In this document: piece by piece, positions 36,737 through 47,183 of the stretch
Layout: every line of letters starts with the position of its first letter
How positions within the stretch are numbered: the first letter of the stretch is position 1
Origin: Accumulibacter sp.
GTDB lineage: Bacteria; Pseudomonadota; Gammaproteobacteria; Burkholderiales; Rhodocyclaceae
Length of the DNA: 64,000 bases
Direction of reading: 5' to 3'
Assembly: GCA_024235695.1 (NCBI GenBank)
Contig: JACKLX010000016.1
Coordinates: forward strand, 1 to 64,000
Translations under genes and position numbers: made by a program
The notes under the pieces: model-generated
Told to the model about the DNA's origin: nothing
Seen by the model: only the letters and a program-made list of their open reading frames with translations
Database searches by the model: none

Positions 36737-37525
36737 TTATTGCAGGCCGCTCGCCGGCAGCAGTCGCGACGCCGGGTCCTGCCGGTAGAAGATGGCGAAC
36801 TGCTCGTAGAGCGCCGGATACTGCGCCCGCAGCAGTTCCGGCGTTTCGAAGAACGCTTCGCTCATCACCGCGAAGAATTCACCCGGACTCTCGGCCGCAT
36901 AAGGATCGAACAGCGTCTCCGGCCCGCCGGCTTCGGCTTCGTCGACCTGTGCGCAGAAATCATCATAGCTGGCGTGCAGCACGTCTTGCCAGTCGGCGCG
37001 CGAGATTTCCGGCGGCAGCGCCGGAATGCCGTTCGCTTCGCCACTGAGCATGTCCAGCTTGTGCGCGAACTCGTGAATGACGACGTTGTAGCCGGCGCCG
37101 GCCATCTGGGCGTCGCGCCAGGAGATCAGCAGCGGTCCTCCCTCCCAGGCTTCGCCCGAGGCGAGTTCGTCGTACTCGTGGACGACGCCGAATTCATCCT
37201 CGACGCTGCGCGGGATGACGAACTCGTCGGGGTAAACGACGATCCCGACCCAGCCGCGATAGTAGTCGAGACCGAGTTCGAGGATCGGCAGGCAGCCCTG
37301 CGCGGCGATCGACACGCACATCGGGTCATCGAGTTCGAGTCCGCCGGCGGCCGTGAACTCCTTCTCGGCAAGGAAGCCCTCGGTCAGCGCGCGCAGGCGC
37401 TGCTGCTGGTCGTCGGAGAGCGCGCCGAGGAAGGGCATGGTGGTGATCAGCCGGTCCCACAAGGCATCGGGTAGCGGTGCCGTTTCCGGCTTTCGCCGCA
37501 ACCAGCCGATCAGCTTGCCGATCAT
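36737..37525 (-). CDS. mtfA: MtfA family zinc metallopeptidase
   Basis: 262 residues, the MtfA length. The zinc motif HEFAH is at His151-Glu152-His155, and a third ligand is probably Glu212 in 'AESPGEFFAVMSEAFF'. 'GIVVYPDEFVIPR' precedes the active site, as in the family. MtfA in E. coli binds the repressor Mlc and has aminopeptidase activity; that partner may differ here. The protein is cytoplasmic. ATG 37525 overlaps the end of the EamA transporter gene by four bases (ATGA), so the two are coupled. Confidence 0.92.
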   Translation of the reverse strand: MIGKLIGWLRRKPETAPLPDALWDRLITTMPFLGALSDDQQQRLRALTEGFLAEKEFTAAGGLELDDPMCVSIAAQGCLPILELGLDYYRGWVGIVVYPDEFVIPRSVEDEFGVVHEYDELASGEAWEGGPLLISWRDAQMAGAGYNVVIHEFAHKLDMLSGEANGIPALPPEISRADWQDVLHASYDDFCAQVDEAEAGGPETLFDPYAAESPGEFFAVMSEAFFETPELLRAQYPALYEQFAIFYRQDPASRLLPASGLQ

Positions 37526-38427
37526 GCGCTTGTCGCCGGTGCCGGCGCGGCGGTGGTCAGGTAGATGCCGGCGAAGATCAGGACGATGCCCAGATAATGG
37601 TAGCCGTGTGGAATCTCGGCGAGGAAGATCGCCGCCAGGATGGTACCGAAGACCGGCATCAGGTGGATGAACAGGCTGGCCTTGCTGGCGCCGACTTCAC
37701 CGACCGCGCGGTTGTAGAAGACATAGCCAAGAAAACCCGGAAAGATTCCGGTATAGGCGATGCCGGCGAGCGAACTGGCCGAGACGTGGATGATCCTGCC
37801 CTGGGCGATCTCCCAGGCGTACGCCGGAGCGAGAGCGAGCAGGCCGACGACGATCAAGGCCGCGAGCAGCAGCATCGGGTCGATACCGGCGGGTCGCCAC
37901 TGCAGGCCGATGGTGTACAGCGCCCAGGTGAATACCGCCGCCAGCATCCACAGGTCGCCGACGTTCAGGCCGAGATTGGCCAGCGTCTGGACGTTGCCAC
38001 GGCCGACGATGATCATGACGCCGAACAAGGAGATCAGGACGCCTAGCCATTCGATGGCGCGCAGGTGCTTCTTGAGGAAGGCCCACGACAGGGCCATGGT
38101 GGCAATCGGGATGAACGAATTGAGCAGGACGGCATTGGTCGCTGCGGTGTAGTTCAGCGCCAGGTAAGCGAGCGTATTGTAGCCGGCGACGCCGAGCAGG
38201 CCAAGGACCACCACCGGCTTCCAGCCGCGCCGCAGCAATGGCCATTGCGCACGCAGATGGGGCAGGGCGAGCGGCAGCACCAGCAGCAGGGCGATCGCCC
38301 AGCGCCAGAAAGCGAGCGAGAGGGGCGGCACCTGCTCACGGATCGCGCGGCCGAGCACCATGTTGCCTGACCAGAACAGGACGGTCAGCGCAAGCAGCAG
38401 ATAGGGGTGTTGCAGGCGGTCGAGCAT
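37522..38427 (-). CDS. EamA/DMT family transporter
   Basis: 301 residues with ten predicted membrane helices in two EamA repeats (about 8-140 and 155-290). It has 'VLFWSGNMVLGRAIREQVPP' near the N-terminus and 'GEVGASKASLFIHLMPVFG' in repeat two. These are inner-membrane metabolite or drug exporters of the DMT superfamily; the substrate is unknown. It overlaps mtfA by four bases. Divergent to relA, whose promoter lies in the 66-base gap. Confidence 0.9.
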   Translation of the reverse strand: MLDRLQHPYLLLALTVLFWSGNMVLGRAIREQVPPLSLAFWRWAIALLLVLPLALPHLRAQWPLLRRGWKPVVVLGLLGVAGYNTLAYLALNYTAATNAVLLNSFIPIATMALSWAFLKKHLRAIEWLGVLISLFGVMIIVGRGNVQTLANLGLNVGDLWMLAAVFTWALYTIGLQWRPAGIDPMLLLAALIVVGLLALAPAYAWEIAQGRIIHVSASSLAGIAYTGIFPGFLGYVFYNRAVGEVGASKASLFIHLMPVFGTILAAIFLAEIPHGYHYLGIVLIFAGIYLTTAAPAPATSA

Positions 38428-38481
38428 TGGTCGCGGGCGGCTGGCAAAGGCGCATTATGCCTGATGCTCGGTCGCGTCCAT

Positions 38482-38487
38482 TATAAT
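38482..38487 (+). promoter_or_regulatory. relA -10 element, possibly for a leaderless transcript
   Basis: A perfect TATAAT ends six bases before ATG 38494. A start at the usual distance falls on or next to that ATG. The -35 region is poor (CTGATG at 38461-38466, spacing 15). Confidence 0.45.
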
Positions 38488-38493
38488 GAGCTA

Positions 38494-40719
38494 ATGGTCT
38501 CGGTCATCCACTCGGTCGCCGCCCAGAGCGACCTCGAACACTCCTGCTTGACGCTTGCCGAGGGCCTGACGCCTGCCGACAGCGAACGCTTGCGACGGGC
38601 AGTCGACTTCGTCGAGCCCTTCTACGGCGATCGTCGGCTGGGCAGCGGTGAAGGCGTCTGGGGCCACGCGCTGGGGATGGCGCTGATCGTCGCCGGGCTC
38701 CGGCTCGACACCGATTCCCGGCTGGCGGCGCTGCTCTTCGCCGTGCCGGCGCAGCAGGAACACGGCCTGACCTTGATCGAGAAGCAGTTCGGGCGCAGTG
38801 TCGCACATCTGGTCGACGGCATTTCGCGGCTCAACCGCGTGCGTCCGATCACCCGCGGTTTTGTCGCCCATTCGGTAGACAGCAGCGACAAGAAGCCACA
38901 GGAGATGAAGGCGCAGATCGAGGTGCTGCGCAAGATGTTGCTGGCGATGGTCGAGGATATCCGCGTCGTCTTGCTGCGTCTTGCCTCTCGCACTCAGACC
39001 CTGCGCTACTATGCCGACGAGCCGGACGAGTTGCGTGTGCCGGTGGCGCGCGAAACGCTGGAACTGTACTCGCCGCTGGCCAACCGGCTGGGCGTCTGGG
39101 AACTGAAGTGGGAGCTCGAGGACCTTTCCTTTCGCTTCATGCATCCGGCGATCTACAAGGACATTGCCCAGCACCTCGACGAGAAGCGAACCGAGCGCGA
39201 GCAGTTCATCAGCGAAGCCGTCGCGCTGCTGCGGCGGGAGCTGGCCGCCGCCGGCATCGGCGACGCCGAGGTCTACGGCCGACCCAAGCACATCTACAGC
39301 ATCTGGAACAAGATGCGCAAGAAGGACGTCGCTTTTGCCGAGGTCTACGACGTGCGCGCGCTGCGGGTGATGGTTGATCAGGTCAAGGACTGCTATACGG
39401 CGCTGGGCATCGTTCACCACATCTGGTCGCCGATCGCCAGCGAGTTCGACGATTACATCGCTCATCCGAAAGGCAACGACTATCGCTCGTTGCACACCGC
39501 CGTGCATTGCCCCGACGGACGGGCGCTCGAGGTGCAGATCCGGACCCGCGAGATGCACCGTCACGCCGAGCTCGGGGTGGCCGCGCACTGGCGTTACAAG
39601 GAAGGCAGCAAGGCCAGTGCGGAAGACCGTTACGACGAGAAGATCGCCTGGCTGCGGCAGTTGCTGAGCTGGCGGGACGAGGCGGTCGATTCGTCGGACT
39701 GGGTCAGGCATTACAAGCAGGCCGCTTTCGACGAGACGCTTTACATCCTGACGCCACAGGGCCGGGTGGTCGACCTGCCGCGGGGAGCGACACCGGTCGA
39801 TTTCGCCTACCGGGTGCATACCGATATCGGCCATCGCTGTCGCGGTGCCAAGGTGGACGGCGCGCTGGTGCCGCTGAACACGCAGCTCACCACCGGTCAG
39901 CGTGTCGAGATCATCCTCGCCAAGCGCGGTGGTCCGTCGCGCGACTGGCTCAATCCCGCGCTCGGCTACGTGTTCACCCATCGCTCGCGGGCCAAGGTCC
40001 GGCAGTGGTTCGCCAGTCTGGCGCTCGAGGACATGCTCGCCGAAGGGCGCGCCGTGGTCAGCCGCGAGATTCAGCGGCTGGGCCAGTCCGGGATCAGTCT
40101 CGACGAGCTTTCGGCACGGTTGGGCTTTGCGCGCAGCGAGGACCTGTTCATCGCCGTCGCCCGCGCCAAGCTGAGCATGCGCCAGTTGCAGGTGGCGGTG
40201 CGTGGCGGCGAGAGCGCGGCCGAAGAGGAGGAAGTCAGCGAGTTGCCGGTATCCAGGCTGCGGCCGAGCGACGAGTCCGAGAAGGGCATCCTGATCGTCG
40301 GCATCGATCGTCTGCTGACCCAGCTTGCCGGCTGCTGCAAACCGGTGCCACCCGACGCCATCGTCGGCTTCGTTACCCGTGGCAAGGGGGTTTCGGTGCA
40401 TCGTGCCGACTGCAGCAACTTCGCGAACATGCAGGCGATGCATCCCGAACGGGTGATCGAAACGAGCTGGGGTGGCGGCCCGGAGGGCATCTTCGCGGTC
40501 GACATCGCGATCGACGCGCACGATCGTCAGGGGCTGCTGCGTGACGTTTCCGACGTGCTCGCGCGTGAAAAGATCAACGTCATCGCGGTCAATACGCAGT
40601 CCAGGCAGGGCAATGCGCACATGCGCTTCACTGCCGAAGTCGGCAGCATTGCACAGCTCGACCGCACCCTGAGCCTACTGCACGGCGTCGAGGGCGTCGT
40701 CGGCGTGCGCCGCGCCTGA
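38494..40719 (+). CDS. relA: (p)ppGpp synthetase RelA
   Basis: 741 residues, RelA-like in length (E. coli 744). The N-terminal HD domain is degenerate: the HDxxED metal motif is replaced by 'LLFAVPAQQE', so hydrolase activity is not expected. The synthetase domain has 'VYGRPKHIYSIWNKM', 'FAEVYDVRALRV' and EFDDYIAHPKGNDYRSLH. TGS ('YILTPQGRVVDLPRGATPVD'), zinc-finger-like 'LAGCCKPVPPD', and a C-terminal ACT domain follow. It makes ppGpp on stalled ribosomes under amino-acid shortage. ATG 38494 was chosen, and a perfect TATAAT directly before it may make the message leaderless; in-frame ATG 38464 would add ten residues. Stress genes (usp, ppk1, ppx) lie downstream on both strands. Confidence 0.93.
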   Translation: MVSVIHSVAAQSDLEHSCLTLAEGLTPADSERLRRAVDFVEPFYGDRRLGSGEGVWGHALGMALIVAGLRLDTDSRLAALLFAVPAQQEHGLTLIEKQFGRSVAHLVDGISRLNRVRPITRGFVAHSVDSSDKKPQEMKAQIEVLRKMLLAMVEDIRVVLLRLASRTQTLRYYADEPDELRVPVARETLELYSPLANRLGVWELKWELEDLSFRFMHPAIYKDIAQHLDEKRTEREQFISEAVALLRRELAAAGIGDAEVYGRPKHIYSIWNKMRKKDVAFAEVYDVRALRVMVDQVKDCYTALGIVHHIWSPIASEFDDYIAHPKGNDYRSLHTAVHCPDGRALEVQIRTREMHRHAELGVAAHWRYKEGSKASAEDRYDEKIAWLRQLLSWRDEAVDSSDWVRHYKQAAFDETLYILTPQGRVVDLPRGATPVDFAYRVHTDIGHRCRGAKVDGALVPLNTQLTTGQRVEIILAKRGGPSRDWLNPALGYVFTHRSRAKVRQWFASLALEDMLAEGRAVVSREIQRLGQSGISLDELSARLGFARSEDLFIAVARAKLSMRQLQVAVRGGESAAEEEEVSELPVSRLRPSDESEKGILIVGIDRLLTQLAGCCKPVPPDAIVGFVTRGKGVSVHRADCSNFANMQAMHPERVIETSWGGGPEGIFAVDIAIDAHDRQGLLRDVSDVLAREKINVIAVNTQSRQGNAHMRFTAEVGSIAQLDRTLSLLHGVEGVVGVRRA

Positions 40720-40836
40720 GCGCCGGGGCGCCGGCTGGCGATGTTGTGCAGGTACGGCACCGCCGCTGGCTTGTCGCCGGAGCGGCGGCTCGCGACGACC
40801 GTCGGCCGCCGGCGCGCGGTCGGTGAGCGCCGGCGG

Positions 40837-41715
40837 TCAGCGTGCGGCGACCAGCACGTCGCAGCGTGCCTGCGGCAGCACCCGCTTGGTGACGCTGCCG
40901 AGCAGCAGTTCCTCGGCCATGCCGACGCCGTGTTTGCCGAGAACGATCAGGTCGGCGCTCTGTTCTTCTTCCTGTTCCAGGATGCCGAGTGCGGCGTCGC
41001 CGTGGATCAACAGCGGTCGCCACCGCGAGGCGGCGATCTGGGCATCGGCGGCGGCCTGTTGAAGGTGGAGCAGCGCTTCTTGCTGGGCCTTGCTGCGGTA
41101 GCGCTGGATCAGCTCCTCGTTGACGCCGGAAATGCGCATCTTGCCCTCGAAGCGCGCTTCGTAGGCGTGCAGGAGAATCAGCTCTGCCTGCGGCGCGACC
41201 GTCATCGCCAGACGGATTGCCCGCAGCGACCAGGGCGAGAAATCGATTGGCACGATGACGCGTCGGTAGGCTTCGCGGGGCGCCTGTCTGACCAGCAGGA
41301 TCGGCCGCAGGGTTACCCGCAGCAAGCGCTCTGCCGTCGCCCCGAGCAGCCAGTGGCGCATGAAGCCGGCACCGCGCGTGCCGACGATCAGCAGTGTCGC
41401 GTCGAGCAGATCTGCCTGTCTGCCGATACTTTCCATCACCTCTCCTTCAAGCAGATGCTGGCCGGCGCTGACGCCGAGCGGTTCGCCGATTTCGGCTGCG
41501 AGCAGCGACAGCGCCTCGCGCGCCTGCGCGCGGATCTGTTCCTGCACAGCCTGGCCATCATCGTCGAACAGGTGCAACAGCTCGGCCAGCGCCCGCCTTT
41601 CCAGAACGTGTGCGAGCACCAGCCGCGCGCCGGTTTGCCGGGCCAGCATGGCGGCCCGCTGGGCAGCATGGCGCGACGGCGCCGAAAGGTCAGTGGCGAC
41701 AAGCAGACTGTTCAT
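40837..41715 (-). CDS. universal stress protein with two Usp domains
   Basis: 292 residues made of two UspA-type domains (about 1-145 and 150-292). Both keep the nucleotide-binding glycine motif: 'GTRGAGFMRHWLLGATAERLL' is split over the first, and 'GKHGVGMAEELLLGSVTKR' in the second, so ATP binding is likely in both. Tandem Usp proteins are cytoplasmic and induced in stress or stationary phase. GGAGG seven bases before ATG 41715 supports the start over the longer frame. It lies 66 bases after the P-type ATPase gene in the same direction, so they may be co-transcribed. Its stop is convergent with relA. Confidence 0.9.
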   Translation of the reverse strand: MNSLLVATDLSAPSRHAAQRAAMLARQTGARLVLAHVLERRALAELLHLFDDDGQAVQEQIRAQAREALSLLAAEIGEPLGVSAGQHLLEGEVMESIGRQADLLDATLLIVGTRGAGFMRHWLLGATAERLLRVTLRPILLVRQAPREAYRRVIVPIDFSPWSLRAIRLAMTVAPQAELILLHAYEARFEGKMRISGVNEELIQRYRSKAQQEALLHLQQAAADAQIAASRWRPLLIHGDAALGILEQEEEQSADLIVLGKHGVGMAEELLLGSVTKRVLPQARCDVLVAAR

Positions 41716-41781
41716 GAGGTGTCCTCCGGGTAGTTGAGTGCTTCGGTAATCTTCGCGAGACATGCCTGGCAGCGGCCGGGT

Positions 41782-44487
41782 TCACAGACGGCCGACCGGC
41801 AAACGCCGCAACACCGCTTTCTCCGCTTCGACGGCGAGGAACTGGCCGGCGCCAAGGGCCAGGATCACCAGCCACGACGCCGCGTCGAGGCCTTCGCTTT
41901 GGAACACCTCCTGGAGCGCTGGGGCGTAGGTGAACAGCAGCTGGAAAGCGATCAGGGTGGCGCTCACCCAGAGCGCCACCGGGTTGCCGGTGAGGGTCTC
42001 GCGGGTGAACGCCGAGGCGGTGAAGTGGCGTACGTGGAACAGGTACAGCAGTTCGCCGACGACCAGCATGTTCACCGCTGCCGTACGGGCCGTCTCGACG
42101 CTGCTGCCGCGCGCCAGTTCCCATTCGAAGACGCTGAAGGTGACGACGACCATCAGGGCGCTGACGTAAGCGATGCGCGCCGCCAGCACGCGCGTGATCA
42201 GGGCTTCACCGGGGCGTCGCGGCGGCCGTTGCATGACCCCGGGCTCGGCCGGCTCGAAAGCCAGCGCCAGCGCGAGGGTCACCGCGGTAATCATGTTCAC
42301 CCACAGAATCTGGCCGGCAGTGACCGGTAGCGCCAGGCCGAGGAAGACCGCCAGCAGGATCACGCCCGCTTCACCGCCGTTGGTCGGCAGGATGAACAGC
42401 AGCGATTTCTTGACGTTGTCGAAAACCACGCGACCCTCGCGAACGGCCTGCGCGATGGTCGCGAAGTTGTCGTCGGTCAGCACCAGGTCGGCGGCTTCGC
42501 GCGCCGCGTCGGTGCCCTTGTCGCCCATCGCCACGCCGATGTCGGCTGCCTTCAGCGCCGGCGCGTCGTTCACGCCGTCGCCGGTCATCGCCACCAGTTC
42601 GCCCTGCGCCTGCAGCGCGGCGACCAGGCGCAGCTTGTGCTCGGGGCTGGCGCGTGCGATCACGTCGGTCTCGCGCGCCCGGCGGCGGAGCGCGTCATCG
42701 TCCAGCGCGTCGACCATGTCGCCGGTCAGAACCCGCTCGGCGTTCAGGCCCAGTTGTCGGCCGATGGCCGCCGCGGTGACCGCATGGTCGCCGGTGATCA
42801 TCTTCACCCGCAGTCCGGCGTGCTGGCATTCGGCGACGGCGGCGATCGCCTCCTCGCGCGGCGGATCGATCAGTCCGACCATTCCCAGCAAGGTCGAACG
42901 CCAGCCGATGTCGACCATCGACAGCGACGTCGTCGTTGCCGGCATTTCGCAGCGCGCCAGCGCGAGTACCCGCTGACCGGCAGCGGCGGCGGCGTGCATC
43001 CGCTGGTCCCAGGCCGCACGGTCGAGCGGCCGGCCGCCAGTGTCCTGCACGCACAGGTCGAGAATGCGTTCCGGCGCGCCCTTGAGCAGCACCTCGGCGT
43101 GTCCGGCATGGTCGTGATGCAGGGTGGCCATCAAGCGGTGTTCCGACTCGAACGGGATTTCGTCGACGCGCGGTTGCGCGGCGGCGACCTCGGCCGGGTC
43201 GAGGCCGGCCTTGCGCGCCAGCGTCTGCAGGGCACCTTCGGTGGGATCGCCGAGCAGTTGCCAGCCACTCGTCGGGTCGTGCCTGAGCTGTGCGTCGTTG
43301 CACAGCAGAGCGCAGCGTACCAGACGCTGCAGAGCGATGTCACCGAGCGGGTCGATCGGCTCGCCATCGCACAGGAAACCGCCCTCCGGCGCGTAGCCGG
43401 CGCCGCTCACCGCGAGGGTGGCGGTGGGCAGCATGACGCGCACGGCGGTCATTTCGTTCCTGGTCAGCGTGCCGGTCTTGTCCGAGCAGATGACGGTGAC
43501 CGAGCCGAGCGTCTCGACCGCCGGCAGCCGGCGGATGATCGCGTGCTTGCCGGCCATGATGCGGGTACCGATGGCGAGCACGATGGTGACGATCGCCGGC
43601 AGGCCTTCGGGGATCGCCGCCACCGCCAGGCCGACGACGGCGAGAAAGATCTCCAGCGCCGGCATCTGGTGCACCAGACGCCCGTAGAGGAAAGTGATCA
43701 GTCCGACGACAAGGATGAACAAGGTGATCTGGCGCGCGAACTGATCGAGCCGCCGGGTGAGCGGCGTCGCCAGGGTGTGGACGCCGCCGACCAGCCGGCC
43801 GATGCGCCCGATCTCGGTCGCCTGCCCGGTACCGACGACGACACCCTGTGCCTGGCCGGAATTGACGACTGTGCCGGAAAAGGCCAGGCACGAGCGGTCG
43901 CCGATCGGAGCGGCGCTGGCCACGGGTTCGCTGCCCTTGTCAGCCGGCAGCGATTCGCCGGTGAGCGCCGCCTCGTTGATCCGCAGGTTCTTCACCCGCA
44001 ACAGTCGCAGGTCGGCCGGCACGCGCGCGCCCGCTTCGAGCAGCACGATGTCGCCGGGCACCAGCAGCGTCGCATCGACTTCGTGCCGTTCACCGGCGCG
44101 GATCACCATGGCGCGGCTGGCGAGCATCGCGCTCACCGCCTCCAGCGCCTTCTCGGCCTTGCCTTCCTGTATGAATCCGATCGCCGCGTTGATCAGCACG
44201 ACGGCGGCGATCACGCCGGCGTCGATATAGTCGGCGAGCGTGAAGGTGATCAGCCCGGCGGCGAGCAGCACATAGATCAGGGGGTTGTGAAACTGCAGCG
44301 CAAAGCGCCGCCAGGGCCCGTGCCGCTGCGCTGGTGGCAGGGCGTTGCGGCCGTGGCGTGCGAGGCGCTGGGCAGCCTCTTGCGGAGCAAGACCGGTTTG
44401 GGTGACCGCCAGCGCACGCAGGACGTCGGCCACCGGCAATGCGTGCCAGACGGGAGATTTCTCGGCGGTTGGCGGCGGGCTGGCCAT
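41782..44487 (-). CDS. P2-type cation-transporting ATPase
   Basis: About 901 residues from ATG 44487 (GAGG six bases upstream; ATG 44508 would add seven). It has the cation ATPase N-domain, TGES in the actuator domain, the phosphorylation motif DKTGTLT with Asp336, the hinge [12 protein letters not shown], and about ten membrane helices. The helix-4 motif AIPEGLPA is that of P2-type pumps such as SERCA/PMR1-like Ca2+ ATPases; Na+ or other ions are possible. It would export a cation from the cytoplasm. It follows ppk1 in the same direction but after a 313-base gap. Control of Ca2+ or Mg2+ traffic would suit a polyphosphate-storing cell, but that is inference. Confidence 0.88.
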   Translation of the reverse strand: MASPPPTAEKSPVWHALPVADVLRALAVTQTGLAPQEAAQRLARHGRNALPPAQRHGPWRRFALQFHNPLIYVLLAAGLITFTLADYIDAGVIAAVVLINAAIGFIQEGKAEKALEAVSAMLASRAMVIRAGERHEVDATLLVPGDIVLLEAGARVPADLRLLRVKNLRINEAALTGESLPADKGSEPVASAAPIGDRSCLAFSGTVVNSGQAQGVVVGTGQATEIGRIGRLVGGVHTLATPLTRRLDQFARQITLFILVVGLITFLYGRLVHQMPALEIFLAVVGLAVAAIPEGLPAIVTIVLAIGTRIMAGKHAIIRRLPAVETLGSVTVICSDKTGTLTRNEMTAVRVMLPTATLAVSGAGYAPEGGFLCDGEPIDPLGDIALQRLVRCALLCNDAQLRHDPTSGWQLLGDPTEGALQTLARKAGLDPAEVAAAQPRVDEIPFESEHRLMATLHHDHAGHAEVLLKGAPERILDLCVQDTGGRPLDRAAWDQRMHAAAAAGQRVLALARCEMPATTTSLSMVDIGWRSTLLGMVGLIDPPREEAIAAVAECQHAGLRVKMITGDHAVTAAAIGRQLGLNAERVLTGDMVDALDDDALRRRARETDVIARASPEHKLRLVAALQAQGELVAMTGDGVNDAPALKAADIGVAMGDKGTDAAREAADLVLTDDNFATIAQAVREGRVVFDNVKKSLLFILPTNGGEAGVILLAVFLGLALPVTAGQILWVNMITAVTLALALAFEPAEPGVMQRPPRRPGEALITRVLAARIAYVSALMVVVTFSVFEWELARGSSVETARTAAVNMLVVGELLYLFHVRHFTASAFTRETLTGNPVALWVSATLIAFQLLFTYAPALQEVFQSEGLDAASWLVILALGAGQFLAVEAEKAVLRRLPVGRL

Positions 44488-44800
44488 CGCTTGCCTCAAG
44501 CGAAGCATGCCCGATTGGTGTCAGACGTCGAGGCCGTCCGACGACGAGGCCGATGCGTCGATGATCGACGGCCACTGGTCGGCAAGCGGCGGCCTGACCC
44601 GGCGCTGTCACGCGAATCTCGCGCGTTCATGGTCAGCTCGGTGTCTCAACTCGGCGCGGCCGCTTCATCGCCATGCCGCAAACAATTCGGCCTGGTGTGG
44701 CAGCCGTGCCAGTTGCGCCTCGACGCCAGGTCGGTCGGTGCCGGTCGGTCGTTCGCCCGGCGCCGACCGTTGCTGCTTGCGTACGATTGCTGCTCCCGCC
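44488..44800. other. 313-base gap between the ATPase and ppk1 genes
   Basis: Both flanking genes are on the minus strand. I see no gene, no clear terminator with a T-tract, and no good promoter. Confidence 0.4.
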
Positions 44801-46942
44801 TCAGTCCTTCAGCAGTTCGATCAATTCGGCCTGCGACGAGTGCGGCGCGGTGCGCGATCCCCGCCGCTGGTGGTAGGTGCCGTCAGGGCCAAGTTCCCAG
44901 GCCAGGGTGTTGTCGGTCAGGTAGATCTGCAGTCCTTCGGCGATCACCCGGCGTTTCAGCTTCCGGTCAAGCACCGGAAACGCCAGTTCGATGCGCCGGA
45001 AGAAGTTGCGGTCCATCCAGTCGGCGCTCGACAGATAGACCTTTTCCTCGCCGTCGGCAAAGAAATAGAACACCCGATGGTGTTCGAGTTGGCGGCCGAT
45101 GATCGAGCGGACAGTGATGTTTTCCGACAGGTCCTTGACGCCGGCGCGCAGGCCGCAGACACCGCGCACGATCAGGTCGATCTTGACGCCGGCCTGCGAG
45201 GCCTCGTAGAGCGCGGCGATGGTTTCCGGTTCGAGCAGCGAGTTCATCTTGGCGATGATCCGCGAGCGTTTGCCGGCCCGCGCTGCCTCGGCTTCGGCAC
45301 GAATCCCGGCGACGACATTCGGCTGCAGCGAGAACGGCGCCTGCCACAGGTGGGTCAAGGTCTGCGCCCGACCCAGGCCGGTGAGTTGCTTGAAGACCTC
45401 GTTGGTGTCGGCGCCGATCTCCTCGTTGCAGGTCAGCAGGCCGAAGTCCGAATAGAGGCGGGCGGTCTTCGGATGGTAGTTGCCGGTACCCAGGTGCACG
45501 TAGCGACGCAGGCTGCCACCGCTCTTCTCCTCCTCGCGGCGGACGATCATCAGCATCTTGGCGTGCGTCTTGTAACCGACAACGCCGTAGATGACGTGCG
45601 CGCCGACCTCCTCCAGCTTGGTCGCCCAGCCGATGTTGGCTTCCTCGTCAAAGCGCGCCATCAGTTCGACGACGACGGTCACTTCCTTGCCGTTCTGCGC
45701 GGCACGGATCAGCGACTGCATCAGGACCGAGTCGGTACCGGTGCGGTAGACGGTCATTTTGATCGCCACCACCTGCGGGTCGACCGCCGACTGCTGCAGC
45801 AGCTCGATCACCGGGTTGAAACTCTGATAGGGGTGGTGCAGCAGGATATCGCCGTTACGGATGGCGTCGAAGACGCTGGTGCACTTCTGCAATACCTTCG
45901 GTGTTCCCGGGGTGAACGGCGGGAACTTGAGATTGTCGCGCTGCACCCCGTCCGGCACCTGCATCAGGCGAACCAGATTGACCGGACCGGCGACGCGGTA
46001 GAGGTCGCGCTCGGTGAGGTTGAACTGCCCGAGCAGGAACTCGGTCATCGCTTCCGAACAGTTGTTGGCGACTTCCAGCCGAACCGCGTCGCCGAAGTGC
46101 CGCTGTGGCAACTCGCCCTGGATCTTGGCGCGCAGGTTCTTGACTTCCTCTTCGTCGACGAACAGGTTGCTGTTGCGGGTGACGCGAAACTGGTAGCAGC
46201 CGAGTACCTTCATGCCGGCGAACAGTTCGTGCACGAACTCGTGCAGGATCGACGACAGGAAGACGAAGCAGTACTCGCCTTCGCAGACTTCGCGCGGTAG
46301 CCGGATGACGCGCGGCAGCACCCGCGGCGCCTGGACGATGGCGGCGTCCGAGCTGCGCCCGAAGGCGTCGCGGCCTTCGAGCTCGACGGCGAAGTTGAGG
46401 CTCTTGTTGAGCACCCGCGGAAAGGGGTGCGACGGGTCGAGACCAATCGGTGTGATTACCGGCATCACTTCGCGGAAGAAGAAGCCGCTGATCCACTCGC
46501 GCTGCTTGGCGGTCCAGTCGGAGCGCTTGACGAAGCGAACGCCTTCGGCGGCGAGCAGCGGCAGGATTTCGTCGTTGAGCAGCGCGTACTGTTCGCGGAC
46601 CAGCGCGTGCGTCTCGTCGCTGACCAGGCGATACACTTCGCGAGCGGTCTTGCCGTCGGTGGTGATCGCCACCGATCCGAGCTTGAGTTGTTCCTTGATT
46701 CCCGCCACCCGGATTTCGAAGAACTCGTCGAGGTTGCTGCTGACGATGCACAGGAAGCGCAGCCGCTCCAGCAGGGGGGTTCTGGGGTTCTTTGCCTGCC
46801 ACAGCACACGGCGATTGAAGGCCAGCAGACCCATCTCGCGATTCTGGAAATAATCCGACGGGAAACCGCTGGGCGATGCCTGGGGAGCGGTCTGGTGAGC
46901 GGTCTTGGGAGCAGCCTCGGTGGTCGTGGCGACGATGTTCAT
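44801..46942 (-). CDS. ppk1: polyphosphate kinase 1
   Basis: 713 residues, the standard length. All four PPK1 regions are present: the N-domain 'FQNREMGLLAFNRRVLWQA', the head domain, and the two PLD-like catalytic domains. These contain 'GYKTHAKMLMIVRRE' (autophosphorylated His region), 'YVHLGTGNYHPKTARLYSD', and 'RQLEHHRVFYFFADG'. It polymerises the gamma-phosphate of ATP into polyphosphate, reversibly, at the inner membrane. AAGGA lies before ATG 46942. It is divergent from ppx over 241 bases. Pho-box motifs were looked for in that gap and not found with confidence. ppk1 is the usual typing marker for Accumulibacter clades, so this sequence could place the genome. Confidence 0.96.
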   Translation of the reverse strand: MNIVATTTEAAPKTAHQTAPQASPSGFPSDYFQNREMGLLAFNRRVLWQAKNPRTPLLERLRFLCIVSSNLDEFFEIRVAGIKEQLKLGSVAITTDGKTAREVYRLVSDETHALVREQYALLNDEILPLLAAEGVRFVKRSDWTAKQREWISGFFFREVMPVITPIGLDPSHPFPRVLNKSLNFAVELEGRDAFGRSSDAAIVQAPRVLPRVIRLPREVCEGEYCFVFLSSILHEFVHELFAGMKVLGCYQFRVTRNSNLFVDEEEVKNLRAKIQGELPQRHFGDAVRLEVANNCSEAMTEFLLGQFNLTERDLYRVAGPVNLVRLMQVPDGVQRDNLKFPPFTPGTPKVLQKCTSVFDAIRNGDILLHHPYQSFNPVIELLQQSAVDPQVVAIKMTVYRTGTDSVLMQSLIRAAQNGKEVTVVVELMARFDEEANIGWATKLEEVGAHVIYGVVGYKTHAKMLMIVRREEEKSGGSLRRYVHLGTGNYHPKTARLYSDFGLLTCNEEIGADTNEVFKQLTGLGRAQTLTHLWQAPFSLQPNVVAGIRAEAEAARAGKRSRIIAKMNSLLEPETIAALYEASQAGVKIDLIVRGVCGLRAGVKDLSENITVRSIIGRQLEHHRVFYFFADGEEKVYLSSADWMDRNFFRRIELAFPVLDRKLKRRVIAEGLQIYLTDNTLAWELGPDGTYHQRRGSRTAPHSSQAELIELLKD

Positions 46943-47105
46943 GGGTTCCTTCCGTGAAAATTTGTTGATCAGGCAGGCGGGTAATTGGTAGCAGACATAT
47001 TACAACCATCGCCACCGCAGGGGGTCGATCGGCCGGAGCTTTTCTCGGCAAGGCGGCGGTCGATGGGCGCATTTCGGGCGGCGATGAGGCTCCCGGCAGT
47101 AGTGC

Positions 47106-47111
47106 TAAAAT
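47106..47111 (+). promoter_or_regulatory. possible -10 element of ppx
   Basis: TAAAAT lies 72 bases before the ppx ATG in the shared ppk1-ppx spacer. No convincing -35 is present. Confidence 0.3.
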
Positions 47112-47183
47112 AAGCAGTCGGCGATTTCCCGCACACCATTCACCGCGCCGCAGATCCGAGGGCGGCGCTCACGCCAGGCAGCC

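Noticed and set aside
46943-47183. Pho box between ppk1 and ppx
   Set aside because: AT-rich pieces near 46995-47005 do not contain two CTGTCAT-like repeats at the required spacing on either strand.
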